Origin: Serratia odorifera
GTDB taxonomy: Bacteria > Pseudomonadota > Gammaproteobacteria > Enterobacterales > Enterobacteriaceae
Assembly (NCBI RefSeq): GCF_900635445.1
Contig: NZ_LR134117.1
Location: forward strand, 1,178,001 to 1,242,000
Length of the DNA: 64,000 nucleotides
Reading direction: 5' to 3'
Positions 28,466 through 36,475 of the stretch are shown here, piece after piece. The stretch's first letter is position 1. Every line of letters starts with the position of its first letter. A program made the translations under genes and the position numbers. The notes below the pieces were generated by a model, which saw nothing but the letters and a program-made list of their open reading frames with translations, was not told where the DNA came from and made no database searches.

Positions 28466-29278
28466 TTAGCGATACAGCGCCAAAAGCTCGTTGACCTTGC
28501 TACGGCCCAAAATATTGCGGCTGATGGTACGACGCGCCTTCACCACATACAGTGAGGCGTGCTGATACCAGTCACGGGTCAATTCGGTATCGTGATTGGA
28601 GATCAATACCGGCACCCGGCTTTCCACCGACAACTGATGCGCTATCTGCGCCAGTCCCTGCTGATCGGCAAGGCTGAAACTGTTGGTGTGGTAGGCGGTA
28701 AAGTTCGCCGTGGCCGACAGCGGCGCGTACGGCGGATCGCAGTACACCACCGCACCGCTGGACGCTTTCAACATGGTATCGCGGTAATGCTCACAGACAA
28801 AAGTGGCATTGCGTGATTTTTCAGCGAACCAGTACAGTTCTTCCTCGGGGAAGTAAGGCTTTTTGTAGCGGCCAAACGGCACGTTGAATTCACCACGCAG
28901 ATTGTAACGACACAGGCCGTTGTAACAGTGGCGATTCAGATAGAGAAACAGCAGCGCCCGACGGTAAGCGTCCTGGCTAGTATTGAACTCTTCGCGCAGC
29001 AGGTAAAACTGGTCTGAGTTATTGAATTCATCGGTGAACAGAGTGCGGGCATCACGCACGAAGTCATCCGTACGCAGTTTAACGATATTATACAGGTTGA
29101 TAAGATCGCTGTTGATGTCGGCGAGAATATAGGCGTCGTATTCCGTGTTCAGAAAGACTGAACCCGCACCCACGAAGGGCTCGATTAAGCAGTCGCCCGC
29201 CGGCAGATGACGACGGATCTCGTCAACCAGCGGGTATTTTCCACCAGCCCATTTTAAAAAAGCGCGGTTTTTCTTCAT
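28466..29278 (-). CDS. dam: DNA adenine methyltransferase
   Basis: Methylates adenine in GATC, directing mismatch repair, SeqA and replication timing. 270 aa (278 in E. coli). N-terminal MKKNRAFLKWAGGKYPLVDEI is followed by the AdoMet motif FVGAGS (35-40) and catalytic DPPY (181-184). The order of motifs is that of alpha-class N6-adenine methyltransferases. Part of the superoperon; the gap to damX upstream is unusually occupied by a dispersed repeat. Confidence 0.97.
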   Translation of the reverse strand: MKKNRAFLKWAGGKYPLVDEIRRHLPAGDCLIEPFVGAGSVFLNTEYDAYILADINSDLINLYNIVKLRTDDFVRDARTLFTDEFNNSDQFYLLREEFNTSQDAYRRALLFLYLNRHCYNGLCRYNLRGEFNVPFGRYKKPYFPEEELYWFAEKSRNATFVCEHYRDTMLKASSGAVVYCDPPYAPLSATANFTAYHTNSFSLADQQGLAQIAHQLSVESRVPVLISNHDTELTRDWYQHASLYVVKARRTISRNILGRSKVNELLALYR

Positions 29279-29369
29279 GCCGTCAGTTAGCTACTTATAC
29301 AATTCAGAGCGGCGGATTGTACTCTGTTTCAGACAGCACATCAGCGCACAAATTAAAATGATTTACGCC

Positions 29370-29470
29370 CGTCATACCTGAAGCCGCATCTGGGCTGGCT
29401 GCACACACTGCTCCGAATCCTTTACCGTGTAAGCTGATCGGAATGCGTTTAGCTGCCGCCTTGATGCCAT
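29370..29470 (+). repeat. Diverged copy of the dispersed intergenic repeat
   Basis: CCCGTCATACCTGAAGC, then GGCTGGCTGC, TCCGAATCC, GTAAGCTG and GCTGCCGCCTTGATGC follow the block order of the family (outer CCCGTCATAC-T-GAAGC end, inner GCCGCC/GCAAC end). It is less conserved than the array units, suggesting an older insertion. Confidence 0.5.
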
Positions 29471-29529
29471 GGCCAGTCATTCAGGGCCTACACCCCGCCA
29501 ATTTCAACCGGCTGGCGCGGCGAGTCGGC

Positions 29530-29551
29530 GGGGCGTAGCGCACTACGCCCC
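29530..29551. repeat. Perfect inverted repeat downstream of damX
   Basis: GGGGCGTAG (29530-29538) and CTACGCCCC (29543-29551) pair fully around CGCA. There is no T-run, so it looks like an mRNA-stabilising or processing hairpin, not a classic terminator. Confidence 0.6.
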
Positions 29552-29597
29552 TGTCGCTCTCGTCCGGCTGCCTGGCCGTCACTTGAAATCTGTCGGG

Positions 29598-30596
29598 TTA
29601 CTTTTTCAGATCCTGCTGTACCTGACGTACCGAGCGGACCCAGGGTTTTTTCGCCTGCACATCTGCCGGCAGCGTGGCTATCGCCCGTTTTGCCTCAGCG
29701 GAAGACGCATAGTTGCCGCTGACCAACACAAACCACTGCTTGCCGTTACGCCTGGTTTCGTAGACGAAATAATGCGGCAGCTTTTGCTGCTTGGCATAGG
29801 CGTTCAGCGTATCGGAACGGGAGGCACTGCTCAGCTGCAGCGTATAGTGACCGCCCGGCGCAGAGGCGATGGCGCCACCGTTGCCGCTGGTCGCAGCAGG
29901 TTTGCTCGATGCCGGTGGCGTTGTTTTATGCTGGTTGGCGGTTGCCGGTTTGCTGGCGGTTTTCGCCGGTGTCTTATGCGTTTGTGCCGGCGTGTGGCCT
30001 TGTACCGGACGGGTAGTTTCCCCCGGCGCTGCGCCACCCATCACCGTCGCCGGTGCCGTCGGCAAACTGGACACCGCACCGTTGGCCCCCTGGGTTGCAG
30101 CATCGACCTGGCCTTGCTGCGACGACAGGGCATCAGCCATGTTGCCCGGCAGCTCTACGCGCTGCTGCGCGCCACCCTGCGGTGGTTGCTGCTGTGCTTC
30201 GGTTGGCGTAGCAGAAATCGGCGGAACGCTGATGTTTTGCGGCTGCTGCGTTTGCTGCTGCGGCGTTGAAAGGTTGACGCCGTTGGCATCGTTGGCATCG
30301 TTGGTGCCACCCGGCACACCCTGATTATTCGCCGTCAGCGACGAAGAGCCCGCCAGATTGATATCACGTGCCGCTCCCGGCTGGGTGCCCTGCTGGGCAG
30401 CCTCATGCTTGGTGGGTGCCTTCAGCGCCGAACCGATGCCGATGATCAGCAACAGCAGCACCAAAATGCCGATGCCAATCATCATGTGCTGACGTGAAAC
30501 GGCAAAACGCGGCCCCGGAGCTGGCTTGCGCGAACGTGCAGGACGACGATCGCTGCTGTCAGGTCTGAGATCGTCTTCCGGTTTAAACTCATCCAT
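29598..30596 (-). CDS. damX: Cell-division protein DamX (SPOR domain)
   Basis: Inner-membrane protein that binds septal denuded peptidoglycan. Cytoplasmic N terminus MDEFKPEDDLRPDSSDRR, one TM helix at about 39-58 (MMIGIGILVLLLLIIGIGSAL), a long Gln/Pro/Thr/Ala-rich periplasmic linker, and a C-terminal SPOR domain (GGHYTLQLSSASRSDTLNAYAK...KPWVRSVRQVQQDLKK). 332 aa, about 95 shorter than E. coli, the difference being in the linker. ATG 30594-30596 is chosen for its GGGAGG ribosome site and the family start MDEFKPED. Confidence 0.93.
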   Translation of the reverse strand: MDEFKPEDDLRPDSSDRRPARSRKPAPGPRFAVSRQHMMIGIGILVLLLLIIGIGSALKAPTKHEAAQQGTQPGAARDINLAGSSSLTANNQGVPGGTNDANDANGVNLSTPQQQTQQPQNISVPPISATPTEAQQQPPQGGAQQRVELPGNMADALSSQQGQVDAATQGANGAVSSLPTAPATVMGGAAPGETTRPVQGHTPAQTHKTPAKTASKPATANQHKTTPPASSKPAATSGNGGAIASAPGGHYTLQLSSASRSDTLNAYAKQQKLPHYFVYETRRNGKQWFVLVSGNYASSAEAKRAIATLPADVQAKKPWVRSVRQVQQDLKK

Positions 30597-30735
30597 CTGA
30601 AACCCTCCCACTAGAGGCAAAGGCCTGCCACCGTCATCTGCGGTGAGGCAAACCGATTAACCCAAATCATGACTCACGGGATGACCCCGTTCGCTCGTTA
30701 TTAATATAGCCGTTAGCTGGCAACTGCCTTGCCGG

Positions 30736-31824
30736 TTAGTCAGGCAGGCAATCGGCGATCGACGCCAGTACCTGCTCGTGCGACACGCCGCTGCGAACTT
30801 CCGCCGCGCCGATCGCCGTCGGCAATACCAGTCGCAGTTCGCCGGCTAGTACTTTTTTATCACGCATCATATGCGGTAAATAGGCTGCCGGCGCCATTTC
30901 CTGCGGCCCGTTCACCGGCAGGCCGGCGCGTAACAGCAGTTGACGAACGCGTGCGATGTCGTCGGCGGAAAACTGGCCAAGACGATGTGCGGTATAGGCC
31001 GCCATCATCATGCCGGCGGCAACGGCTTCGCCGTGCAGCCAGACGCCATAGCCCATTTCAGCCTCGATGGCATGGCCGTAAGTATGGCCCAGATTCAGCA
31101 AAGCGCGCAGCCCGCTTTCTCGTTCATCGGCAGCGACCACCTCGGCTTTCAGCTCACAGCAGCGACGAATGCAGTACGCCAGCGCCTGCATATCCAGCGC
31201 CACCAGCTTGCCGATGTTGTTTTCCAGCCAGGTAAAGAAATTCGCGTCGAGAATAATGCCGTATTTGATTACTTCGGCCAGACCGGAGGAGAGTTCACGC
31301 GCCGGCAGCGTCTTCAGGCAGTCCAGATCAATCACCACCGAAGCGGGTTGATAGAATGCGCCGATCATGTTTTTGCCGAGCGGATGGTTGACGGCGGTTT
31401 TGCCGCCAACGGAAGAATCCACCTGCGAAAGCAGGGTGGTAGGCACCTGAATGAACCGCACGCCGCGTTGGTAACACGCGGCAGCAAATCCAGTCAGGTC
31501 ACCGATCACGCCGCCGCCCAGGGCGATCAGCGTGGTATCACGGCCGTGTGGTTTTTCGAGCAGCGCCGAGAACACCTGATCCAGCACGGTCAGGGATTTA
31601 TACTGTTCGCCATCAGGCAAAATCACCTGATCCACCACCACGCCGCCTTGCTCCAGCACCTTCCGAACAGCGTCCAGATACAGCGGTGCCAGCGTTTGGT
31701 TGGTGACCAGCATCACCTGTTCACCCGCCTTCAGCGGCATAAAAGAAGCCGGATCGTCAAACAATCCGGCAGCAATGGTAATCGGGTAGCTTCGCTCCCC
31801 AAGCGTTACAGTAATTCTCTCCAT
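30736..31824 (-). CDS. aroB: 3-dehydroquinate synthase
   Basis: Second step of the shikimate pathway: DAHP to 3-dehydroquinate with NAD+ and Zn2+. Signatures ILPDGEQYKSL, ALGGGVIGDLTGFAAACYQRG, QVDSSVGGKTAVNHPLGKNMIGAF, NLGHTYGHAIEAEMGYGVWLHGEAVAAGM include the metal ligands. ATG 31822-31824 gives 362 aa, exactly the E. coli length; the six-residue upstream extension is rejected. Follows aroK in the superoperon. Confidence 0.98.
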   Translation of the reverse strand: MERITVTLGERSYPITIAAGLFDDPASFMPLKAGEQVMLVTNQTLAPLYLDAVRKVLEQGGVVVDQVILPDGEQYKSLTVLDQVFSALLEKPHGRDTTLIALGGGVIGDLTGFAAACYQRGVRFIQVPTTLLSQVDSSVGGKTAVNHPLGKNMIGAFYQPASVVIDLDCLKTLPARELSSGLAEVIKYGIILDANFFTWLENNIGKLVALDMQALAYCIRRCCELKAEVVAADERESGLRALLNLGHTYGHAIEAEMGYGVWLHGEAVAAGMMMAAYTAHRLGQFSADDIARVRQLLLRAGLPVNGPQEMAPAAYLPHMMRDKKVLAGELRLVLPTAIGAAEVRSGVSHEQVLASIADCLPD

Positions 31825-31923
31825 GTCGCGCTCAGTTCTCATTGTGGTGGTGGTTTATCCCCACGTTAGGGGAAACACAATCAGTCTTCCGCCTCTGCCC
31901 AAAGCCGAACACGGAAACCGCAA

Positions 31924-32445
31924 TCAGTTGCTTTCCAGCATGTTGATGATCTGGTTGGCAACTACTTTAGCGCTTTGATCGTCGGTGCGGATAGTCACAT
32001 CGGCAATTTCTTCGTACAACGGGTTACGTTCTTTGGCCAGTGCTTCCAGCACTTCGCGCGGAGGCGAATCAACCTGTAGCAGCGGACGCTTTTTATCACG
32101 CTGGGTACGGGCCAATTGCTTCTCGATGGTAGTTTCCAAGTAGACAACGACGCCACGCGCCGACAGACGGTTACGCGTTTCACGCGATTTAACCGATCCA
32201 CCGCCGGTAGCCAGCACGATCCCTTGCTTTTCCGTCAGTTCATTAATGACTTTTTCTTCACGATCGCGGAAACCTTCTTCGCCTTCCACGTCGAATACCC
32301 AGCCCACGTCAGCTCCGGTACGTCGCTCAATTTCTTGATCGGAGTCGAAAAACTCCATATTGAGTTGCTGAGCTAACTGACGGCCAATAGTGCTTTTGCC
32401 GGCACCCATAGGCCCAACCAGAAAGATATTGCGTTTCTCTGCCAT
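31924..32445 (-). CDS. aroK: Shikimate kinase I
   Basis: Phosphorylates shikimate at the 3-hydroxyl. 173 aa as in E. coli. P-loop GPMGAGKST at 11-19, substrate-binding FFDSDQEIERRTGADVGWVFDVEGEEGFRDRE, and LATGGGSVKS. First gene of the superoperon; its promoter must lie in the 457-bp gap shared with the end of hofQ. Confidence 0.98.
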   Translation of the reverse strand: MAEKRNIFLVGPMGAGKSTIGRQLAQQLNMEFFDSDQEIERRTGADVGWVFDVEGEEGFRDREEKVINELTEKQGIVLATGGGSVKSRETRNRLSARGVVVYLETTIEKQLARTQRDKKRPLLQVDSPPREVLEALAKERNPLYEEIADVTIRTDDQSAKVVANQIINMLESN

Positions 32446-32902
32446 GTTTTTCGGTATTACTAAGACTATTCGTTAATGTTAACCCGCCCCGCCAATCAAA
32501 TCAGCGGCGGGACCTAAACTGAAACCTCATGAGCGATAGTGCGAGATCAGACAAAAAATTATCTCAACACTCTTGGTAGTTTGGCAACCGAATAAATCGC
32601 CCTACCCCGTATCTTTCAAGCAAGCCTGCCGTTGACTGCCTTACTCACCCCGGTTTGCGCGGGATTCGTTCAGTTGCCGCCGTGATGCAACTTGAAATCT
32701 ATTGGGTATATCTACGCCGCAGGAGGGAAACCATACGTTTTTAGCGGCGTCTTGGCGTTAACAAAAAAACCTCGGAGCTCAATTCGGTAACCCTTGTAAG
32801 CTAAATCGGTCGCAGCGTCAAACGCAGATGCCCTCAAGATGACAAAAAAGTGCATCTGCTCATCAACTTCAGCAGATTTTCGTCCGGCGAGTGTCCACCT
32901 GT
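32446..32902. other. hofQ-aroK intergenic region
   Basis: 457 bp without a gene. It contains a nearly complete dispersed repeat with terminal inverted repeats (32603-32709). The flanks are moderately A/T-rich and probably hold the aroK promoter close to 32446-32600. I see no riboswitch or small ORF that can be supported. Confidence 0.5.
32603..32709. repeat. Near-complete dispersed repeat with terminal inverted repeats
   Basis: The left end TACCCCGTATCTTTCAAG (32603-32620) and the reverse complement of the right end, TACCCAATAGATTTCAAG (32692-32709), agree at 14 of 18 positions. Inside are ACTCACCCC, GGGATTCGTTCA and TTGCCGCCGTGATGCAACTTGAAATC, matching the block order in the array units. 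The 107-bp, TIR-bounded, non-coding structure is that of a MITE-like element. There is no obvious target duplication. Confidence 0.6.
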
Positions 32903-34138
32903 TCAGACCTTAATCAGGGTTGGTGTGATGAATATCACTAACTCGCGCTTTTTGTGCTGTTTGCTGCTTTGTTTGAATAACGATCCCAGCAGCGGCACAT
33001 CCCCCAGCCCCGGCACCTTATCGGCGCCATGGCTGCGTTGCCGCTGGAAGATACCGCCCAATACCACGGTTTCGCCGTTTTTCACCGTCACCTGGGTTTT
33101 TATTTCCTGCTTGTCGATCGCCAGCGCTTCACCGCTGCCCTGCCGAACGGCACGGCCGGGCATGTTCTGGCTGATATGCAGCGTCAGGGTGATCAGGCCG
33201 TTGGGTAAAATTCTGGGCGTCACCTCCATGCCCAGCACCGCCTCCCGAAACTGTATCGCGGTGGCTCCACTGGCACCGCTGGACACTTCATAGGGAATTT
33301 CCGTCCCCTGTTTGATGCTGGCGGTCTGCTGATTGGCCGTCAGCAAGCGTGGGCTGGCGATGATCTCCACCGCGTTTTCCTGCTCCAGCGCCATCAGTTC
33401 CAGATCCAACAGGCGCCCACTGACGCGCGCCAGATGAAAACCGACGTTTATCGCGCTGCGTTCCAGCGGCAGACCGACGCTGAAATTGTCGATACGCAGG
33501 CGTTTGGCCGCCCGCTGATCTGCCGTCAATCCCCAGCGAACGCCAAGTTCGCGTAAGTCTTCACGGCTGATGGTGACAATGTGCGCCGCCAATTGCACCT
33601 GCTCCAGCGGTTTATCCAGCTCGCGCAGCCAGCCCTGCAACGCCGACAGCGCCGGTGCAGCATCGCGGATCATCAGGGCATTGGTGCGTTTATCCACCAC
33701 CACGCTGCCACGCTCGCTCAGCAGGGTGCCGCGCTGAGCCTGCAAACTTGCAGCGATGGTCTCGGCATCGGCGTGCTGCAACGCCAGCGTCAACGCCTGT
33801 AACGGTTGCTGACGTGCCAATGCCTGTCGTTGCTGTTCATCCGGCTGCGCAACCACCATCATCACCGAACCGTCCTGGGTCATCGACAGTTTGCCAATAC
33901 GCAAGATCAGCGCCAGCGCCTGCCGCCATGGCACGTTGTCCAGCTGCAGCGTCACATTGCCGCCGATGCCCGCCGCCGCAACCAGGTTCAACCCCTGATA
34001 ATCCGCCAGCGCCTGCAAGACCACCGTGGCGGGCGTATCGTGGAACGCCAGTGAAATCGGTTTGTCGTCCTGCGCCATGGCGCTCGTCGCTGTAGCAGCG
34101 CTCCACAACAGCAGCACCGCAGCTTTGCATCCCTTCAT
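32903..34138 (-). CDS. hofQ: HofQ, secretin-type outer-membrane pore for DNA uptake
   Basis: Homologue of ComE/PilQ secretins; E. coli HofQ is needed to use DNA as a nutrient. 411 aa (412 in E. coli). Signal peptide MKGCKAAVLLLWSAATATSAMA, N-terminal secretin/STN region, then the secretin domain with SPRLLTANQQTASIKQGTEIPYEV, TPRILPNGLITLTLHISQNMPG and VLGGIFQ...VPGLGDVPLLGSLFKQ, ending KKRELVIFITPTLIKV. Last of hofMNOPQ, overlapping hofP by 4 nt. Confidence 0.93.
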   Translation of the reverse strand: MKGCKAAVLLLWSAATATSAMAQDDKPISLAFHDTPATVVLQALADYQGLNLVAAAGIGGNVTLQLDNVPWRQALALILRIGKLSMTQDGSVMMVVAQPDEQQRQALARQQPLQALTLALQHADAETIAASLQAQRGTLLSERGSVVVDKRTNALMIRDAAPALSALQGWLRELDKPLEQVQLAAHIVTISREDLRELGVRWGLTADQRAAKRLRIDNFSVGLPLERSAINVGFHLARVSGRLLDLELMALEQENAVEIIASPRLLTANQQTASIKQGTEIPYEVSSGASGATAIQFREAVLGMEVTPRILPNGLITLTLHISQNMPGRAVRQGSGEALAIDKQEIKTQVTVKNGETVVLGGIFQRQRSHGADKVPGLGDVPLLGSLFKQSSKQHKKRELVIFITPTLIKV

Positions 34139-34494
34139 TTTTCTTCCTTATGGTTATCCAGCGTCAACCTGAGGTCGTCGGCTGCCGGCGGGCAAAGCGG
34201 GTCGTTGGCGATGGCATGCAATACCAGCATCCGAGCTGAAATCGCCCCCACCCGCCAACCGTCAGCCAACACCGTTTGCTGCGCGATCAGCCGCAGCCAC
34301 TGCCCGTTCGGCGTTAATACCCAGCCATGACGCCGCGCCGGTTGCCCGACGATGCCCTTCAACTGCCAGCCGGCCGGCGATAGCGAGGGCGCACTGCATG
34401 GCGCCAACAACGGCGGCTGAAAGGGATTGCGTGCCGGTTCAGCCCATAACGCAGGCGACAGCAGCAGCCATAGCCAGTTAACTCGCGTCGTCAT
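34135..34494 (-). CDS. hofP: HofP, PilP-like protein
   Basis: Small exported protein of the pilus/DNA-uptake cluster. From ATG 34492-34494 it reads MTTRVNWLWLLLSPALWAEPARNPFQPP, a signal-like segment followed by the PilP-type NPFQP motif. LKGIVGQPARRHGWVLTPNGQWLRL fits a PilP beta-domain. 119 aa against 134 in E. coli. The start lies inside the corrected end of hofO (17-nt overlap). Assigned mainly from position and the NPF motif. Confidence 0.8.
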   Translation of the reverse strand: MTTRVNWLWLLLSPALWAEPARNPFQPPLLAPCSAPSLSPAGWQLKGIVGQPARRHGWVLTPNGQWLRLIAQQTVLADGWRVGAISARMLVLHAIANDPLCPPAADDLRLTLDNHKEEK

Positions 34495-34985
34495 CGTCGC
34501 CTCGCGCCTGCAGCACCAACTCGGCAACCAGCCCCTCCGCCCGCGCATCTACCCCCAGACGCTCAATGCGCAAGGTCGTGGGCAATGCGTTCAATACGCG
34601 CAGCAGGCCAGCGTAATCTACCCCGCATGTTCAGCGTTTGCCGCAATGACGGTTGCTGCTGCCAGCGCAGTAGCACTACGCCGGCCTGTTGCAGGCTGGA
34701 CGACAGGTCGCCATCGGCCGGTTGTGCCGCCCGCACGGCCAGCCGCCGTTGCAGTTCATACAGCGCAGGCTGCTGCGACAGTTGCTGTTGCAGTTGGTCG
34801 ATACTTACCGCCTGCTGTCGCATTTCGGATTGCAGCCGCACGTGCTGCTGCCATTCGGCCTGCACCCACAGCGCGCAGGGTAACGACGTCAGCCCCGTCA
34901 GCAACAGCCACTGTCCGGCCAGCAGTTGCCAGGCCGGACGACTCAGCCACGGCGTCAACCAGGACGGCAGGGATTTATTCATCAT
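34478..34985 (-). CDS. hofO: HofO, PilO-like protein (frame broken by one inserted base)
   Basis: Bitopic inner-membrane protein of the pilus alignment complex. TM helix at about 20-42 (LLAGQWLLLTGLTSLPCALWVQAEW) is followed by a Gln-rich coiled coil (QQAVSIDQLQQQLSQQPALYELQRRL). One extra C at the run near 34621-34625 breaks the end. Corrected, it continues NMRVDYAGLLRVLNALPTTLRIERLGVDARAEGLVAELVLQARGDDDDAS to a stop at 34478-34480 (168 aa). E. coli HofO is 146 aa. Confidence 0.82.
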
Positions 34986-35511
34986 CTCCCCACGGCGCCG
35001 TCAGGACAAAGGTCAGCAAACCGTCCTGCCGCTGGATCACCTCGGCCAACCGATGGCCCGGCAATAGCGCCTGCGCCGTTAAATTGTGCGTCAGTTCGAC
35101 TATCGCCGGGTAATGTGGACTTAGGCCGCGCAAGGTTACACGCTGGTGGTGTTCCTCCAGCGCCACCAGCCACAGTGGCTGCGGTAACGCCTCCGCCAAC
35201 TGCCGCAACAGTCGGGGATAACGTTGGTTATGCGTTTGATTGCGTCGACGCTGTGCATCCAGTGCGGTCAACTGCGTCCATTGCGCCAGCGCCGCCTGGG
35301 TTTGCCGGTAGCGCTGCGCCAGCTCGTCATACTGCCGTTCCCGCCCTTGCAGCGTGTCGCGCAGTTGCTGCTGCTGATAACGCAAGCCACCCAACATCAG
35401 CGCCGGGATGGTCAATGCCACCATCAGGTGTAGCATCAACAGGCGCAACCAGAACATGCCGCGCCGCCGCAGCACACGCTCACGCCAGGGCAACAGATTC
35501 ACTTGATACAT
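34975..35511 (-). CDS. hofN: HofN, PilN-like protein
   Basis: Inner-membrane pilus-assembly-type protein, 178 aa (179 in E. coli). The N-terminal MYQVNLLPWRERVLRRR is the PilN signature that binds PilM; a TM helix (FWLRLLMLHLMVALTIPALMLGG) and a coiled coil (RYQQQQLRDTLQGRERQYDELAQRY) follow. Overlaps hofM by 1 nt and hofO by 11 nt. Confidence 0.9.
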   Translation of the reverse strand: MYQVNLLPWRERVLRRRGMFWLRLLMLHLMVALTIPALMLGGLRYQQQQLRDTLQGRERQYDELAQRYRQTQAALAQWTQLTALDAQRRRNQTHNQRYPRLLRQLAEALPQPLWLVALEEHHQRVTLRGLSPHYPAIVELTHNLTAQALLPGHRLAEVIQRQDGLLTFVLTAPWGDDE

Positions 35512-36353
35512 CAGCCATCCTCCGCACGTAACGCCAGCCCGCCGGCCAGAACGAAGGCCTGTGGCCAGGCAGGCAGCGGCGGCTGCAAGTGGCTGAAGGC
35601 GCTTAACGGCGACCAGCGCAGCGCGCCGTCCGGCAATGGTTCTTCAAACACGCTGCTGTAATAGATTTCCTTGTCACCCAGCGACGGACAGGCAGCGCGT
35701 ACCGCCCGCAACGCCTGCGCCACATCGGCCTTGTTATCCACCGGCAGCAAACCACAGGCAAACGCCTCGCTGCGTGGCGCTGCCCATAGCCATTGATCGT
35801 CCAGCCGATGCAGCAGCGCGGCCTGCGGCGCCAACCCGGCCTGGGCCGCCATCGACAACAGGGCGCAAGGGGTGATGTCCACCACCTGAGGATGCAGATC
35901 GGCCTGTTGCAGGCAGTGCAACCACTGCTGCAGCTCCTGTTGACGCGCGGCGGTCAACAGCAGCGTTGCCGACTGAGCCGACGGCGCACGGTAGTCGAGC
36001 ACCAGTGTCTGACCGTCGAGCGGAAACTGTTTCAGCCCCTGGCTGGTGACATAATCGTTGCGTGCCGACGCCTGTAAACGGCTATCGGGCATGGGGATCT
36101 GTTGTTGCAAAACACGTTGCACCGGCAAGGCAATGCGTAAGGAAATATGTCTCGGCAAACGGCTACGCCATTGTCGTAACACCGGAACTAAACTTTCGGA
36201 TTGATCCAGATAACCGTCACGCAGGATCGGCCGTGGCAAGCTTTGTTGCCACCAATGACGCAGTTGCCAACCGCCGCGACGCCGCTGTGCCGCCAGCGCG
36301 CGCACGCTGCTGCTTTGTATATCGAGCCCCACCGTCCATGCTTGTGAGAACAT
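35511..36353 (-). CDS. hofM: HofM, PilM-like actin-fold protein
   Basis: Cytoplasmic PilM-type protein of the hof cluster. From ATG 36351-36353 it begins MFSQAWTVGLDIQSSSVRALAAQRRR, the PilM start, with SLPRPILRDGYL and a C-terminal FVLAGGLALRAEDG (the actin-fold GLALR end). 280 aa (259 in E. coli). GGAGG lies 11 nt upstream; an in-frame ATG six codons earlier is possible but overlaps that site. Divergent from mrcA, as in other enterics. Confidence 0.88.
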   Translation of the reverse strand: MFSQAWTVGLDIQSSSVRALAAQRRRGGWQLRHWWQQSLPRPILRDGYLDQSESLVPVLRQWRSRLPRHISLRIALPVQRVLQQQIPMPDSRLQASARNDYVTSQGLKQFPLDGQTLVLDYRAPSAQSATLLLTAARQQELQQWLHCLQQADLHPQVVDITPCALLSMAAQAGLAPQAALLHRLDDQWLWAAPRSEAFACGLLPVDNKADVAQALRAVRAACPSLGDKEIYYSSVFEEPLPDGALRWSPLSAFSHLQPPLPAWPQAFVLAGGLALRAEDG

Positions 36354-36475
36354 ATTTTGACCAGCCTCCATACAGCAAGATGATAAAAGAACATATCCAT
36401 GTCGCAGGCTTGCCTTTATACTACCGCGCGGTTGTTTATAAACTGCCCAAATGACATGAAAATGGGAAATCTCAG

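Larger units (their letters stand above)
29279..29597. other. dam-damX intergenic region filled by repeat sequence
   Basis: A 319-bp gap within an operon. It holds a diverged dispersed repeat (29370-29470), a perfect 9-bp hairpin (29530-29551), and next to the damX stop a segment CACTTGAAATCTGTCGGGTTA that resembles the repeat terminus seen at 32690-32709. No gene is evident. Confidence 0.55.
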
